Below, in pieces: positions 25,411-34,327 of a stretch of DNA of 64,000 bases. Where the stretch lies: positions 70,199 to 134,198 of the forward strand of contig DGQF01000055.1 in assembly GCA_002389675.1 (NCBI GenBank), written 5' to 3'. Each line of letters begins with the position of its first letter. Within the stretch, counting starts at the first letter, position 1. The DNA comes from Gammaproteobacteria bacterium UBA4421. GTDB lineage: Bacteria > Pseudomonadota > Gammaproteobacteria > Pseudomonadales > Azotimanducaceae. The notes beneath the pieces are model-generated. The model saw only the letters and a list, made by a program, of their open reading frames with translations. It ran no database searches and was not told the DNA's origin. Position numbers and translations under genes: made by a program.

Positions 25411-26175
25411 ATGGGACGTTTGCAGGGCAAGGTGGCGCTGGTTACCGGAGCAGCTTCGAATCCTGGTCTGGGTCGCTCCACTGCATTGCGCTTGGGAGAG
25501 GAGGGCGCAATCGTTGTGGTGACCGATTTAGATTTACCGGGTGCTCAGGCGACCGCTGCGGCCATTGTGGATGAGGGTGGCCAAGCGCTTGCATTGCATC
25601 AGGATGTGGTTAGCGAATCTGCTTGGGCGGAGACGATGGCTGCGATTGAGGATACTTATGGTGGCTTGGACATTTGTGTCAATAATGCGGGTATTGCGGT
25701 GCTTGCGCCTTTAGAAGCACTCACGCTGGCGCAGTGGAATCGCCAGATAGAAGTGAATCTGACCAGTGTTTTTTTAGGCTGTAAAGCCGCAGTGGCGGCG
25801 ATGAAAAAGCGCGGTGGTGGCAGTATCATTAATTTGTCTTCTGTGGCCGGTTTAGTGGGCCTGCAAACTTGTGTGGCCTACGGCGCGGCTAAAGGAGGGG
25901 TTCGTCTTCTGTCTAAGTCCGTCGCGGTAGAATCTGCAAAGCATCATATTCGCTGCAATTCGGTGCATCCCGGGGTGATCTGGACCAACATGCAGGCGCA
26001 GGCGACTGGAGCGAACAGCGCTGATAGTCTGGATGCCTCCGTCATGCGTATTCCGATGGGCCGTGCGGGAGAACCATTAGATATTGCCAACTGTATTCTT
26101 TATCTCGCATCAGATGAGGCGAACTATGTCACTGGTGCCGAATTTGTCATTGACGCGGGTATGACTGCTCAATAA
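25411..26175 (+). CDS. Short-chain dehydrogenase/reductase
   Basis: A 254-residue classical SDR. The glycine-rich loop is TGAASNPGLGRS (12-23), with an NPGL version of the usual SxGIG. NNAG is at 91-94, Ser144, Tyr157 and Lys161 (YGAAK) complete the active site, and Asp39 (VTDLD) suggests NAD(H). The ATG at 25411 follows GGAAAAGGAT. It shares a 196-bp divergent region with the EthD gene and is followed after 23 bp by another SDR, a common arrangement in alcohol/ketone pathways. Confidence 0.88.
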   Translation: MGRLQGKVALVTGAASNPGLGRSTALRLGEEGAIVVVTDLDLPGAQATAAAIVDEGGQALALHQDVVSESAWAETMAAIEDTYGGLDICVNNAGIAVLAPLEALTLAQWNRQIEVNLTSVFLGCKAAVAAMKKRGGGSIINLSSVAGLVGLQTCVAYGAAKGGVRLLSKSVAVESAKHHIRCNSVHPGVIWTNMQAQATGANSADSLDASVMRIPMGRAGEPLDIANCILYLASDEANYVTGAEFVIDAGMTAQ

Positions 26176-26198
26176 ATCGTTGAAATGGGGGTGTGAAT

Positions 26199-27068
26199 AT
26201 GACCGCGCGAGTGAACCACAGTTTAAAAGGCAAAGTCGCCATTGTGACCGCTGCCGGGCGAGGTATTGGTCGAGGAATTGCATTAGCCCTGGCCGCGCAA
26301 GGGGCTCGGCTTGTCGTGAACTCCTACTCAGCCGATACCACTCAGGCGACGGTAGCTGCTGTTGAGGCGCTAGGCGTTGAAGCCGTAAGTGTAGCCGGTG
26401 ATGTCACCGATCCGGAGATCATGTTGGCACTTCGAGATAAGGCGCTGGCCTCATTTGGCAGCATCGATATTTTGGTGAACAATGTGGGTGCGGGCCCCAA
26501 AGTCAGTCGCTCTCCTGAAGACCACGAGCTGGGTCAATCAGCGGCGGTTTGGGATGCGCTGTACGAGCAGAACTTGAAGTCCGTGGTTCTAATGACGCAA
26601 GCCGTGGTTCCGCATATGCGTGCGCAGCGCAGTGGCAAAATAGTAATGATCTCCTCTATCGCCGGCAGAACCTCTTTGTCAGAGCGCATGTTGACTGACT
26701 TTGTGCACCCATCTTACAGCGCCATGAAGGCGGCGCTAATCAGTTATACCCAAACTCAGGCAGAACTGTTGGGACCACACAATATTAATGTCAATGCGGT
26801 CTGCCCGGGAATTGTATATACCGATGCATGGCAAGCCAATGCGCGTCGTGCGGTCGAACAGCTGCCTGAGTTCGCGGGCATGAACGCCCGGGAGTGGTTT
26901 GATGGGGTGGCCAGAGGGGATTACCCGGAAATATTTGATCGGACCCCACTGCGCCGGGATCAAACCGTTGAGGATATTGGCAACGCTGTGGTGTTTTTGG
27001 TGGCTGATGACGCTATGAACATCACCGGACAATCGTTGATGGTTGACGGTGGGATGGTGAAAATTTAG
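26199..27068 (+). CDS. Short-chain dehydrogenase/reductase
   Basis: A 289-residue SDR with TAAGRGIG at 17-24, NNVG at 94-97 (Val for the usual Ala), Ser152 or Ser153, Tyr173 and Lys177 (YSAMK). A loop after the NNVG strand (about 98-118, SRSPEDHELGQSAAVW) is longer than normal. The ATG at 26199 follows GGGGG by 7 bases; a GTG six bases upstream is an alternative. It is the second gene of a two-SDR operon. The segment SYSADTT at 42-48 hints at NADP(H). Confidence 0.86.
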   Translation: MTARVNHSLKGKVAIVTAAGRGIGRGIALALAAQGARLVVNSYSADTTQATVAAVEALGVEAVSVAGDVTDPEIMLALRDKALASFGSIDILVNNVGAGPKVSRSPEDHELGQSAAVWDALYEQNLKSVVLMTQAVVPHMRAQRSGKIVMISSIAGRTSLSERMLTDFVHPSYSAMKAALISYTQTQAELLGPHNINVNAVCPGIVYTDAWQANARRAVEQLPEFAGMNAREWFDGVARGDYPEIFDRTPLRRDQTVEDIGNAVVFLVADDAMNITGQSLMVDGGMVKI

Positions 27069-27131
27069 GCGGTTGTCTACGGTAACGAAAAGCACAGGCC
27101 TGAACGGCCCGGGCAGGGCTGAAAAATGCCA

Positions 27132-27647
27132 CTAGCGCCCAACATCATAGGGTTGCTCTGGAATACCTTGGTCTAAAAGGCGTTCAACATGCAGCCCTAA
27201 TGTTTTGGGTACAAAGATATGGTCGTGGGCGTTGTTGATTTCTTTTATCCGCCACCAACGAAACGATTCAAATGTACTGCGCTCATCGGCGGCAGGATTG
27301 TGTTCATGGTCCGCAGTGAATTGTGGAACTTCGATGTAGTAATACGTTTCCGACTGATCAAACCCTTTACCGTAAAGGTGAAATTGCATGCGTCGATACC
27401 ATATGGGGCCTTCTGCTGTGTCGATGACCAGGCCGGTTTCTTCGCGGACTTCGCGTTTTAGGGCGGTCATCTCATCTTCGCCAGACTCCAGGCCGCCGCC
27501 TGGTGTAATCCAGATCGAGGTGTTGCTATCGGGTACTCGCATTTGAATCAACAAGACGCGCCGCGCAGCGGGATCGGCGATCACAGCGCGAACGGCCTTG
27601 CGGGGTTTAAATTCGCAGCATAATTGGTTGGCGTGTTTTTCGGGCAT
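27132..27647 (-). CDS. Nudix hydrolase
   Basis: A 171-residue Nudix protein. The Nudix box is clear around residues 51-73, with the GGLESGE start and the core REVREETGL holding the metal-binding glutamates. It would hydrolyse a nucleoside diphosphate linked to another moiety, with Mg2+. A preceding AVRAVIADPAARRVLLIQM strand is typical. The C-terminal RRWWRIKEI-like segment (SFRWWRIKEI) resembles members acting on dinucleotides. The gene follows the LLM monooxygenase by 9 bp on the same strand, so they may share a transcript. Confidence 0.9.
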   Translation of the reverse strand: MPEKHANQLCCEFKPRKAVRAVIADPAARRVLLIQMRVPDSNTSIWITPGGGLESGEDEMTALKREVREETGLVIDTAEGPIWYRRMQFHLYGKGFDQSETYYYIEVPQFTADHEHNPAADERSTFESFRWWRIKEINNAHDHIFVPKTLGLHVERLLDQGIPEQPYDVGR

Positions 27648-27656
27648 TATAAGTAG

Positions 27657-28697
27657 TTAGGTGCGCTTAATTAGATCCATGGCTTTTTCTAGCGCGGCGG
27701 TACGCTCTGGCCAAGTGTCTCCCCCGGTAGATAATCTAAGGGTAGTCACACCGGCGTCGGCGAATGCGGCTAAACGTGTTCGGACCATGTCTGCTGTGCC
27801 AATTAGGTTGGCCATCAGGACTAAGTCGTCGGGTACGCGTTCAATGGCTGCATCGCGTTTGCCGTCTATCCACAGGCGTTGCACCGCTTTGGCAGTATCC
27901 TCATAACCGGCCCGGCAGTAGGCGTCGTTATAAAAATTTGTTTTCGCTGAACCCATAGCCCCTAGCGTGAACGCCATGGCGGGTTTGCGGGCTGCGATCA
28001 ATGCTTCAACGTTGTCGCTGATTTCAAAATAGCCGCCAGCTTGGATGTCCAGGTCCTTAAGTGTGCGACCACTTTTGAGCGCACCTGCGCGCAAGTCTTC
28101 GAGGAAAACATGGGCGTGTTCGGGCAAAAAAGAAGTGCCCAGCCAACCGTCAGCAAGCTCACCAGTCATCTGCAGCGATTTGGGTCCCAGAGTGGCAAGA
28201 TATATCGGCAAATTCGGGCGAGGTGGCTGGGATAATCTGATCGCTTTGCCCTCTCCTCCTGGCCGCGGCAGCGTGTAGTGTTTGCCGTCATAGGCCAATT
28301 TTTCTCCTGCTAGCGCGATGTTTAAAATATCAACACATTCGCGCAACCTCGATAGTGGTTTGCCAAAAGCGGCGCCGTGCAGTCCCTCAACCACCTGTGG
28401 GCCGCTGACCCCCAAGCCCAACATAAACCGACCTTTGGAAACAGTATCAAGACTTTGGGCAGTCATAGCGATCATTGACGGTACTCTAGAGCTGATCTGC
28501 ATGATGCCGGTACCCAGTTTGATGCGCTCTGTTTTAGCCGCTATGTAGGCCAGGGGAACAATCGCGTCCATTCCCCATGCTTCAGCCGACCATGCCTGAT
28601 CGACGCCCATTCGGTCTGCGGCCATGGTGTAATCGACGAGGGCATCCCAATCCTGACCGTTATAGTAGGCTGAACCGATAGAAATTGAAGTTTGCAT
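27657..28697 (-). CDS. LLM-class flavin-dependent oxidoreductase (F420-type subgroup)
   Basis: A 346-residue luciferase-like TIM-barrel oxidoreductase. Marker segments are AWSAEAWGMDAIVPLAYIA (about 35-53), RIKLGTGIMQISSRVPSMIA, and FMLGLGVSGPQVVEGLHG (about 91-108), which place it in the subgroup often called F420-dependent in actinobacteria. Whether this host uses F420 or FMN is unknown; no F420 genes are present here. A close paralogue lies at 53732-54769. The ATG has no strong ribosome site; the divergent 128-bp region holds a 12-bp palindrome. Confidence 0.88.
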   Translation of the reverse strand: MQTSISIGSAYYNGQDWDALVDYTMAADRMGVDQAWSAEAWGMDAIVPLAYIAAKTERIKLGTGIMQISSRVPSMIAMTAQSLDTVSKGRFMLGLGVSGPQVVEGLHGAAFGKPLSRLRECVDILNIALAGEKLAYDGKHYTLPRPGGEGKAIRLSQPPRPNLPIYLATLGPKSLQMTGELADGWLGTSFLPEHAHVFLEDLRAGALKSGRTLKDLDIQAGGYFEISDNVEALIAARKPAMAFTLGAMGSAKTNFYNDAYCRAGYEDTAKAVQRLWIDGKRDAAIERVPDDLVLMANLIGTADMVRTRLAAFADAGVTTLRLSTGGDTWPERTAALEKAMDLIKRT

Positions 28698-28788
28698 GTG
28701 GATATTTCCTTACTGATTTTTACTGCACATAGGCAGGAGTAAACGTGCGTAATCCAAACTTTGTCAACAGCAAAGAAAGGCCATAGAC

Positions 28789-28800
28789 TATCGCGCGATA
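28789..28800. promoter_or_regulatory. 12-bp palindrome in a divergent promoter region
   Basis: TATCGCGCGATA is a perfect palindrome between the LLM monooxygenase (minus) and the 102-aa protein/acyl-CoA synthetase pair (plus). A second small inverted repeat, CTTTG (28759-28763) with CAAAG (28771-28775), lies next to it. Both could be operators; no regulator gene is adjacent. Confidence 0.3.
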
Positions 28801-28825
28801 AAAGTAGTTATGGGGAGATTAGTCG

Positions 28826-29134
28826 ATGCCGGAGTTGAAGTCAGGTTCGCGTTTGAAGAGTGCGGTGTGTGAGGGAGAGGTGATGGTGGTCAGCGCGCCT
28901 CCAGCGGATGTGGAAATCACATGTGGCGGCACAGCGATGTTTGCAAGTGGTGGTGAGGGTGTTGCCGCGGAGATCGATCCTGAGCAGGCGGTGGGTATTG
29001 CGATAGGCAAACGCTATATCACTGAAGATGAAAGCCTAGAAGTGCTCTGTGTAAAGGCCGGTCAGGGCAGCCTGGCGGTTGATGGCGCTCTTTTGCTGCA
29101 AAAAGATACCAAGAAATTGCCGAAAACCGACTAA
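28826..29134 (+). CDS. Small conserved protein ahead of an acyl-CoA synthetase
   Basis: A 102-residue soluble protein beginning MPELKSGSRLKSAVCEGEVM, with a central ITCGGTAMF motif and a lysine-rich end. A GGGGAG ribosome site precedes the ATG. Twelve bases separate it from the acyl-CoA synthetase gene, so they are one operon. I recall proteins with the same opening (MPEL-GSRL-S-VC--EV-VV) and CGG motif beside AMP-binding ligases in actinobacteria, but no function is known to me. Two cysteines (Cys15 and Cys33) are candidates for metal binding or a disulfide. Confidence 0.75.
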   Translation: MPELKSGSRLKSAVCEGEVMVVSAPPADVEITCGGTAMFASGGEGVAAEIDPEQAVGIAIGKRYITEDESLEVLCVKAGQGSLAVDGALLLQKDTKKLPKTD

Positions 29135-29146
29135 CGGACGCCGACC

Positions 29147-30661
29147 ATGAACATCATGATGTTGTTGGAGATGGCCGGAGGCGTTTTCCCGGATCGCCCC
29201 GCGTTTACCGATTGCAGCAGCGGGCAATCTCTCACTTATGCCCAGTTGTTTGAGGCAGCGCGTTATCGCGCCGCCAGTGTCCGCGCAAGCGGCGCGGAGC
29301 GCCTGGTAAAACTCGATGTGAGCAACTTGGGTACACCCTTGAGCCTGTTTACCAGTGCATGGGCAGGCGTGCCCTATGTGCCGCTGAATTACCGCTTAAC
29401 GGATACCGAAATTGAAGCCTTGCTCAAGCGGGTCACGCCGGCTTATCTGGTGACCCAGGCTGAGCGCGCGGTTCGACTTGGGGGCTTAGACGGCGTCTTG
29501 CCTGTGTCCAGTGCGGCATTTTTAGCTGACAATTTACATCCTCATCCGGTGGCCGAAGAATGGTCGATGGATCCCGATGAAATTGCCGTATTGTTATTTA
29601 CGAGCGGAACCACGGGGGAACCAAAGGCGGCGGTGCTGCGGCACAAACATTTGGTCGCTTATATTTTGAGCTCTGTAGAGTTTGCTTGCGCTGAAGAGCA
29701 AGAAGCGGCCCTGGTGTGCGTACCGCCCTATCATATCGCGGGAATCGCGGCAATTTTGAGCTCGGTATATTCTGCGCGACACGTGATACAGCTGCCCAAT
29801 TTCACGCCTCAGGCATGGCTCGAGGCTGCGCGTAAGTATGCTGTAACCACTGCGTTTTTGGTGCCGACCATGTTGGCCCGAATTGTGGATCATTTAGAGG
29901 GCGAATCTACCGCGGGTCTGCCGCACCTGAAAAACTTATCATACGGCGGTGGCAAGATGCCGTTGAGTGTCATCCACAAAGCGATGCAGCTGTTGCCAGA
30001 TACAGATTTCTCCAATGCCTATGGTTTGACTGAAACCAGCTCCACCATTGCAGTGCTGGGCCCAGCTGAACATCGCACGGCACAGGCCAGTGACGACGCG
30101 GATGTTCGGCGCCGGTTGGTTTCCGTGGGTCAGCCGCTGCCGGGTGTTGAGATTGAAATTCGTAACGACCAAGGGGAGCCACTGGGCCCTGGCGAGCGGG
30201 GCGAAATCTATGTGCGTGGTGAACAGGTCTCTGGAGAATATGAGGGGCGTGGCTCAGCCACCGATGCTGACGGCTGGTTCGCCACGCGTGACGCGGGTAG
30301 CATTGATGAGCAGGGTTATTTGTTTCTTGAAGGCCGGGCAGATGATGTGATTGTTCGCGGTGGTGAGAACTTATCACCAGGTGAAATTGAAGATGTTTTG
30401 TTGGCACACCCGGCGGTGCTGGATGCCGCCGTAGTGGGTGTGCCAGATGAGCAGTGGGGAGAGGGCGTGGCTGCGGCGTTGGTGGCTCGCAAAGGCATGC
30501 AGATCGACGGGGTTGAACTGCAGGCGTATGTCAAGGAACAACTGCGCAGCTCTCGGGTTCCTCAGATGATTGCGGTTTGGGATGAGTTGCCTTACAACGA
30601 AACGGGTAAACTCCTGCGGCGTGTTGTCAAAGCTCGCTTAATCGACCAGAGCGTCGATTAA
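29147..30661 (+). CDS. Acyl-CoA synthetase (AMP-forming)
   Basis: A 504-residue ANL-superfamily ligase. P-loop motif LLFTSGTTGEPKAAVLRH near 145-162, AYGLTETSSTI (A5 motif), GWFATRDAGSIDEQGYLFLE (A7), and RADDVIVRGGENLSPGEIED (A8), ending with YNETGKLLRRVVK, which supplies the catalytic Lys. It activates a carboxylic acid to acyl-AMP and then acyl-CoA. The preceding 102-aa gene is its likely partner. Its 3' end overlaps the convergent crotonase gene by 24 bp. Confidence 0.92.
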   Translation: MNIMMLLEMAGGVFPDRPAFTDCSSGQSLTYAQLFEAARYRAASVRASGAERLVKLDVSNLGTPLSLFTSAWAGVPYVPLNYRLTDTEIEALLKRVTPAYLVTQAERAVRLGGLDGVLPVSSAAFLADNLHPHPVAEEWSMDPDEIAVLLFTSGTTGEPKAAVLRHKHLVAYILSSVEFACAEEQEAALVCVPPYHIAGIAAILSSVYSARHVIQLPNFTPQAWLEAARKYAVTTAFLVPTMLARIVDHLEGESTAGLPHLKNLSYGGGKMPLSVIHKAMQLLPDTDFSNAYGLTETSSTIAVLGPAEHRTAQASDDADVRRRLVSVGQPLPGVEIEIRNDQGEPLGPGERGEIYVRGEQVSGEYEGRGSATDADGWFATRDAGSIDEQGYLFLEGRADDVIVRGGENLSPGEIEDVLLAHPAVLDAAVVGVPDEQWGEGVAAALVARKGMQIDGVELQAYVKEQLRSSRVPQMIAVWDELPYNETGKLLRRVVKARLIDQSVD

Positions 30662-31633
30662 TCCCCATTTCAGAGCCGTGGCCGTATCAATGCGTGTATT
30701 GGTTAAAGCGAGCCATGCTGTGCGTTGACGGCCGATGCGCCGCGGCAAGCTGACTGTACCCCCGGCACCTGGGATCAGTCCCATGGCCACCTCTGGGAGC
30801 TGAAAAAAAGTGTCCGGTGAGGCAGTAACTCGATCCGTGAATGCAGGTAATTCGATGCCTGCACCGATACACGCGCCCTGCAGGGCGCTTGAGGTGGAGA
30901 TAGACAGACTGGCCAGCAAACCCGCTGCACTGCGCGTCGTTCTGCTTAAATGAGCGACTGCGGGGTTGGGCGATGCGCCAAATTCAGTCAAGTCCCCGCC
31001 TGCACTGAAAGAGTGGCCTGCAGCATTAAGGTGGACGTGCGTGATATCAGGATCCAGATTTGCCACGCAAAGGGCTGCGCATAAATGGTCTTTCATATCG
31101 CTGTTGTAGGCATTGTGGACATGGGGTCGGTTCAACGTCAGCGTCAGCTCATCCCCGTCATCGTGGGTTTTTCGGGTCACGATTACCGGTGGCGTTGATT
31201 GAATCGCATGGGAACGAGTTGCATTAGTCGTGAGCCAAGTCTGAAACTCCTGGCTTTGTTGTAATACTGAATAGGCCAGAGATTCTGCAAACAGTCCCTG
31301 ATCAATGCTCATGCACGATTGCTTGCGTAACAACTGCACTAACGTTGTCGCAGCGACCGGATGACGGTTGATGTTATGTAACAGGTTCGTCAGCGATGCT
31401 CCCGGGGGGCTCAAGACATCTACCGGATAATCCGCTGCAGCATCGAGTGTGACATTATGCCCAAGCAGACCAACCACGACACAACTTGGCCAAAAAAGAG
31501 GCTCGCTGGGTATGTGATGACGGTCTATCTGGACCACTAGATAGTTTTGCCCAGCCACGACAGAATGCTCCTCTGCCAATAGAGGGGAACGGGTGATTTG
31601 GGTGAAATGTTTTGATGAAATGATGGCAACCAT
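30638..31633 (-). CDS. Crotonase-family enoyl-CoA hydratase/isomerase with N-terminal extension
   Basis: A 331-residue protein. Residues from about 155 on are a crotonase core: FSAGGDLTEFG and GACIGAGIELPAF form the oxyanion hole, and VAMGLIPGAGGTVSLPRRIG covers the second catalytic region. The first 150 residues are an extension ending in GLFAESLAYSVLQQSQEFQTWL, a segment I remember from actinobacterial members of this subgroup, so the long form is real. It hydrates or isomerises an enoyl-CoA. Its ATG is only 21 bp from the divergent GTG of the amidohydrolase, and its 3' end overlaps the acyl-CoA synthetase. Confidence 0.83.
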   Translation of the reverse strand: MVAIISSKHFTQITRSPLLAEEHSVVAGQNYLVVQIDRHHIPSEPLFWPSCVVVGLLGHNVTLDAAADYPVDVLSPPGASLTNLLHNINRHPVAATTLVQLLRKQSCMSIDQGLFAESLAYSVLQQSQEFQTWLTTNATRSHAIQSTPPVIVTRKTHDDGDELTLTLNRPHVHNAYNSDMKDHLCAALCVANLDPDITHVHLNAAGHSFSAGGDLTEFGASPNPAVAHLSRTTRSAAGLLASLSISTSSALQGACIGAGIELPAFTDRVTASPDTFFQLPEVAMGLIPGAGGTVSLPRRIGRQRTAWLALTNTRIDTATALKWGLIDALVD

Positions 31634-31654
31634 GACCGAGAGTATACCGCGACT

Positions 31655-33016
31655 GTGACACTGCTGATTAAGAATGCAGATCTAGACGGCGTAACAGCCG
31701 ACGTGTTGGTTGATGATCAGGTTCAGCAGATCGGTGGCGCGCGGCCGGCGGCTGCTACCATCGATGCACGCGGCTGTGCGGTTATCCCGGGATTACATGA
31801 CCATCACATACACCTGTATGCGGCTGCGGCTGCGCGCAGCTCGATAGATTGCGCCGGTTTTGGATCTATCAACCCCAAGGCGTTGTCTGCCGCGCTGCAT
31901 GCGGTGCCTGGACCGGGTTGGGTTCGGGGTGTCAACTATCACGAATCAATTGCGGGAGATCTTGACGCCGTGGCCTTAGATCGCCTCTGTGCGAGTCGAC
32001 CGGTTCGTTTGCAGCACAGCAGCGGCAAACTGTGGATCCTCAATACAGCGGCGCTGCAGGCGCTGGATTTGGCGTCGGTTTGGAACCAGCCCGGATTGGA
32101 GCGTGATGGCCAATCGAAGCCGACCGGGCGATTATGGCGCATGGATGCATGGCTGCATACGCGCTTACCCTCTGCAGCACCAGCTAACCTGAGTTCACTG
32201 TCCAAGCAAATGGCGAGTTTCGGTATAACCTCTGTAACCGATGCCTCATATACCAATGATCGGCAACGGTTGACGGACTATGGTCGGGCTCGGCAACGCC
32301 GAGAACTGCTCCAGCACGTGCAGGTGATGGGGGATTTGTCCCTACCGGCAGGCCAGCTCAAAATTTTGCTGGATGAAGACGATCTGCTGCCGTTTTCAGA
32401 CCTGGTTGATCGCATCAAACAAGCACATGATTTAAATCGGGGGGTGGCTTTTCACGCAGTGAGTCACGTCGAGCTATTGTATGCGCTTAGCGCTTTGCTT
32501 GAGGCAGGCAGGCACAGCGATGACCGGATTGAACATGCTGGTGTTGTGCGCGCACAAACTCTGCCCATGTTGCGTGCTGCGGGGGTCACAGTGGTGACTC
32601 AGCCGGGATTTATTGCCGATCGAGGCGCGCGTTTCTATGCGGCAGCAGATCCAGCAGATCAACCTTGTCTGTATCCTTACGCCTCGCTGTTGGCGGCGGG
32701 GGTGCCTGTTGCCGCAAGCTCTGATGCTCCCTATGGTCCATTGAATCCTTGGCTGATTATGGCGGCTGCAGCCACTCGAGTGGCTGAAAATGGTGAGGTT
32801 ATTAATCCAACTGAGCGTGTTTCGCCTCAGGAGGGGTTGCGTGGCTATCTTGCATCTGCTGGTCAACCCGGTGGCCCAGCGCGTCAAGTTCGTGTGGGAG
32901 CGCGGGCAGACCTTTTGGTTCTCGATCGTCCTTTGGCAGCCGTTTTTTCAGATATTGCTGCAACTCAAGTTCGCTACACGCTGATCGGTGGTGAAATTGT
33001 CTATACGGCAACCTAA
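31655..33016 (+). CDS. YtcJ-like amidohydrolase (amidohydrolase_3)
   Basis: A 453-residue metal-dependent hydrolase of the urease/dihydroorotase superfamily. Strand-1 motif LHDHHIHLY (about 47-55), HAVSHVELLYAL with a metal histidine, DRIEHAGVV, and the final ASSDAPYGPLNPW with the catalytic Asp. An N-terminal beta-sandwich strand set and a C-terminal GARADLLVLDRPL segment are typical of the YtcJ group. Translation starts with GTG at 31655, 21 bp from the divergent crotonase start, with no clear Shine-Dalgarno. The substrate (amide, lactone or ester) is unknown. Confidence 0.84.
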   Translation: MTLLIKNADLDGVTADVLVDDQVQQIGGARPAAATIDARGCAVIPGLHDHHIHLYAAAAARSSIDCAGFGSINPKALSAALHAVPGPGWVRGVNYHESIAGDLDAVALDRLCASRPVRLQHSSGKLWILNTAALQALDLASVWNQPGLERDGQSKPTGRLWRMDAWLHTRLPSAAPANLSSLSKQMASFGITSVTDASYTNDRQRLTDYGRARQRRELLQHVQVMGDLSLPAGQLKILLDEDDLLPFSDLVDRIKQAHDLNRGVAFHAVSHVELLYALSALLEAGRHSDDRIEHAGVVRAQTLPMLRAAGVTVVTQPGFIADRGARFYAAADPADQPCLYPYASLLAAGVPVAASSDAPYGPLNPWLIMAAAATRVAENGEVINPTERVSPQEGLRGYLASAGQPGGPARQVRVGARADLLVLDRPLAAVFSDIAATQVRYTLIGGEIVYTAT

Positions 33017-33047
33017 CCGAGGGTTTTAACGGTTATGCCGCGCCAAC

Positions 33048-34307
33048 TTACGCCTTTGCCAGTGCCACTCTTGGATCGTTAGGGTACATCCAATCATTGC
33101 CGATCACTTGCTCGACTGCCAGTCCCTCCGGGATGTTTTCGGCACCAATCATTTTGTCGGCAAATTGGTTCCAGTGATAAATTCTCGCCTCCTGATAACT
33201 CAGGGGGACGCCTTTAAAACCATAGGATTCAACAGATTTTTGAATCCATTCGCCGAATTCGGTGTCCTCTAGCAGTACCGGGGAGAGCGCCTCTCCATCA
33301 TTTTGTGTCCATAGATCAGGCTTGATGCCATCACCCCAGTCAGGCGCTAGCGTCCAAGTTTCGAGACGACATTTGTTGATCCCGTTAGGCCAAAACAGTA
33401 AGGGTGGAATTGTCCATTGGCTCAATGGAGAGACCCAGTTGGGAAAAATTCCGTATGATTGGGTGCACGTGCGGGCAATTTCGCCGACGGTTTCCATCTC
33501 CACCCAAGGTGAACGCTGGGTCAGTAGGTCGCCCGGATCTTCGGCGGTTTGAGGTCTTGGTGCAACCATACGGCCGTGACCCTGTGGATAAAGTGTATTG
33601 ACATTCCGTCGATCGTCCAGAATGGGCGCAACAGTTCGTGGGTGGATACTGCGTACGTGATACACCTCAGCGTTTGCCTCCATAGCAATTTTCCAATTGC
33701 AGTTCAGATCCCAAATGTGTCGCGCAGCAAGCCGGCAATTGCCAAATTGAAACTCCTCCCATTCGTCGGCTACCGGTCCAAGCCATTGCATGAGGCTGTC
33801 TGCGTTTGCATCGAAATTGACAAAAATAAGATTGCCAAAACGCTCGCATCTAACCGGCGTTAAGCCTCTGCAGGATTTGTCTAGATTGACGAAATCTTCA
33901 GGGTCGCGAACAGCGAGTAGGTCGCCGCTGTGGCTGTAGGTCCATCCATGATACTTGCAAACTAACCGGGATCGCTGGCCGCTTTGCTCGGTGACAATCG
34001 GAGCGCCGCGGTGTGAGCAGGTGTTGTAGAACGCGTTGACCCTACCGTCATTGGCATGAACGATAATGACCGGCTGTCCAGCATTTTCCCACAACCGCCA
34101 ACAACCGGGCTGCGGAATTTCATCGATATGTGCGGCGAATAACCACGATTTCCGCCAAATGTGTTCTTTTTCGAGCTCAAAAAAACGGGGGTCGGTATAA
34201 CGGCCCGCGGGGATGTCAGGTAACTCTGGGAATCCTTTGGGTGGTGCGGAACGTGATGCTTCATATTCCATGAGGGTACGTAGTGTTTGGATTTCTTGTT
34301 GATTCAC
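33048..34307 (-). CDS. Rieske non-haem iron oxygenase, alpha subunit
   Basis: A 419-residue oxygenase alpha chain. Rieske ligands are in TCSHRGAP (about 96-103) and CKYHGWTYS (about 117-125). The mononuclear site reads NWKIAMEANAEVYHVRSIHP, giving His-x4-His with Glu at the bridging position. The likely GTG start is at 34307; an internal ATG at residue 13 has no ribosome site. It would hydroxylate a ring or alkyl position, but no reductase partner is nearby. The divergent region upstream holds a perfect 16-bp palindrome matching the KstR consensus. Confidence 0.9.
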   Translation of the reverse strand: MNQQEIQTLRTLMEYEASRSAPPKGFPELPDIPAGRYTDPRFFELEKEHIWRKSWLFAAHIDEIPQPGCWRLWENAGQPVIIVHANDGRVNAFYNTCSHRGAPIVTEQSGQRSRLVCKYHGWTYSHSGDLLAVRDPEDFVNLDKSCRGLTPVRCERFGNLIFVNFDANADSLMQWLGPVADEWEEFQFGNCRLAARHIWDLNCNWKIAMEANAEVYHVRSIHPRTVAPILDDRRNVNTLYPQGHGRMVAPRPQTAEDPGDLLTQRSPWVEMETVGEIARTCTQSYGIFPNWVSPLSQWTIPPLLFWPNGINKCRLETWTLAPDWGDGIKPDLWTQNDGEALSPVLLEDTEFGEWIQKSVESYGFKGVPLSYQEARIYHWNQFADKMIGAENIPEGLAVEQVIGNDWMYPNDPRVALAKA

Positions 34308-34327
34308 TTAAAGATCTCGCTCAAACA

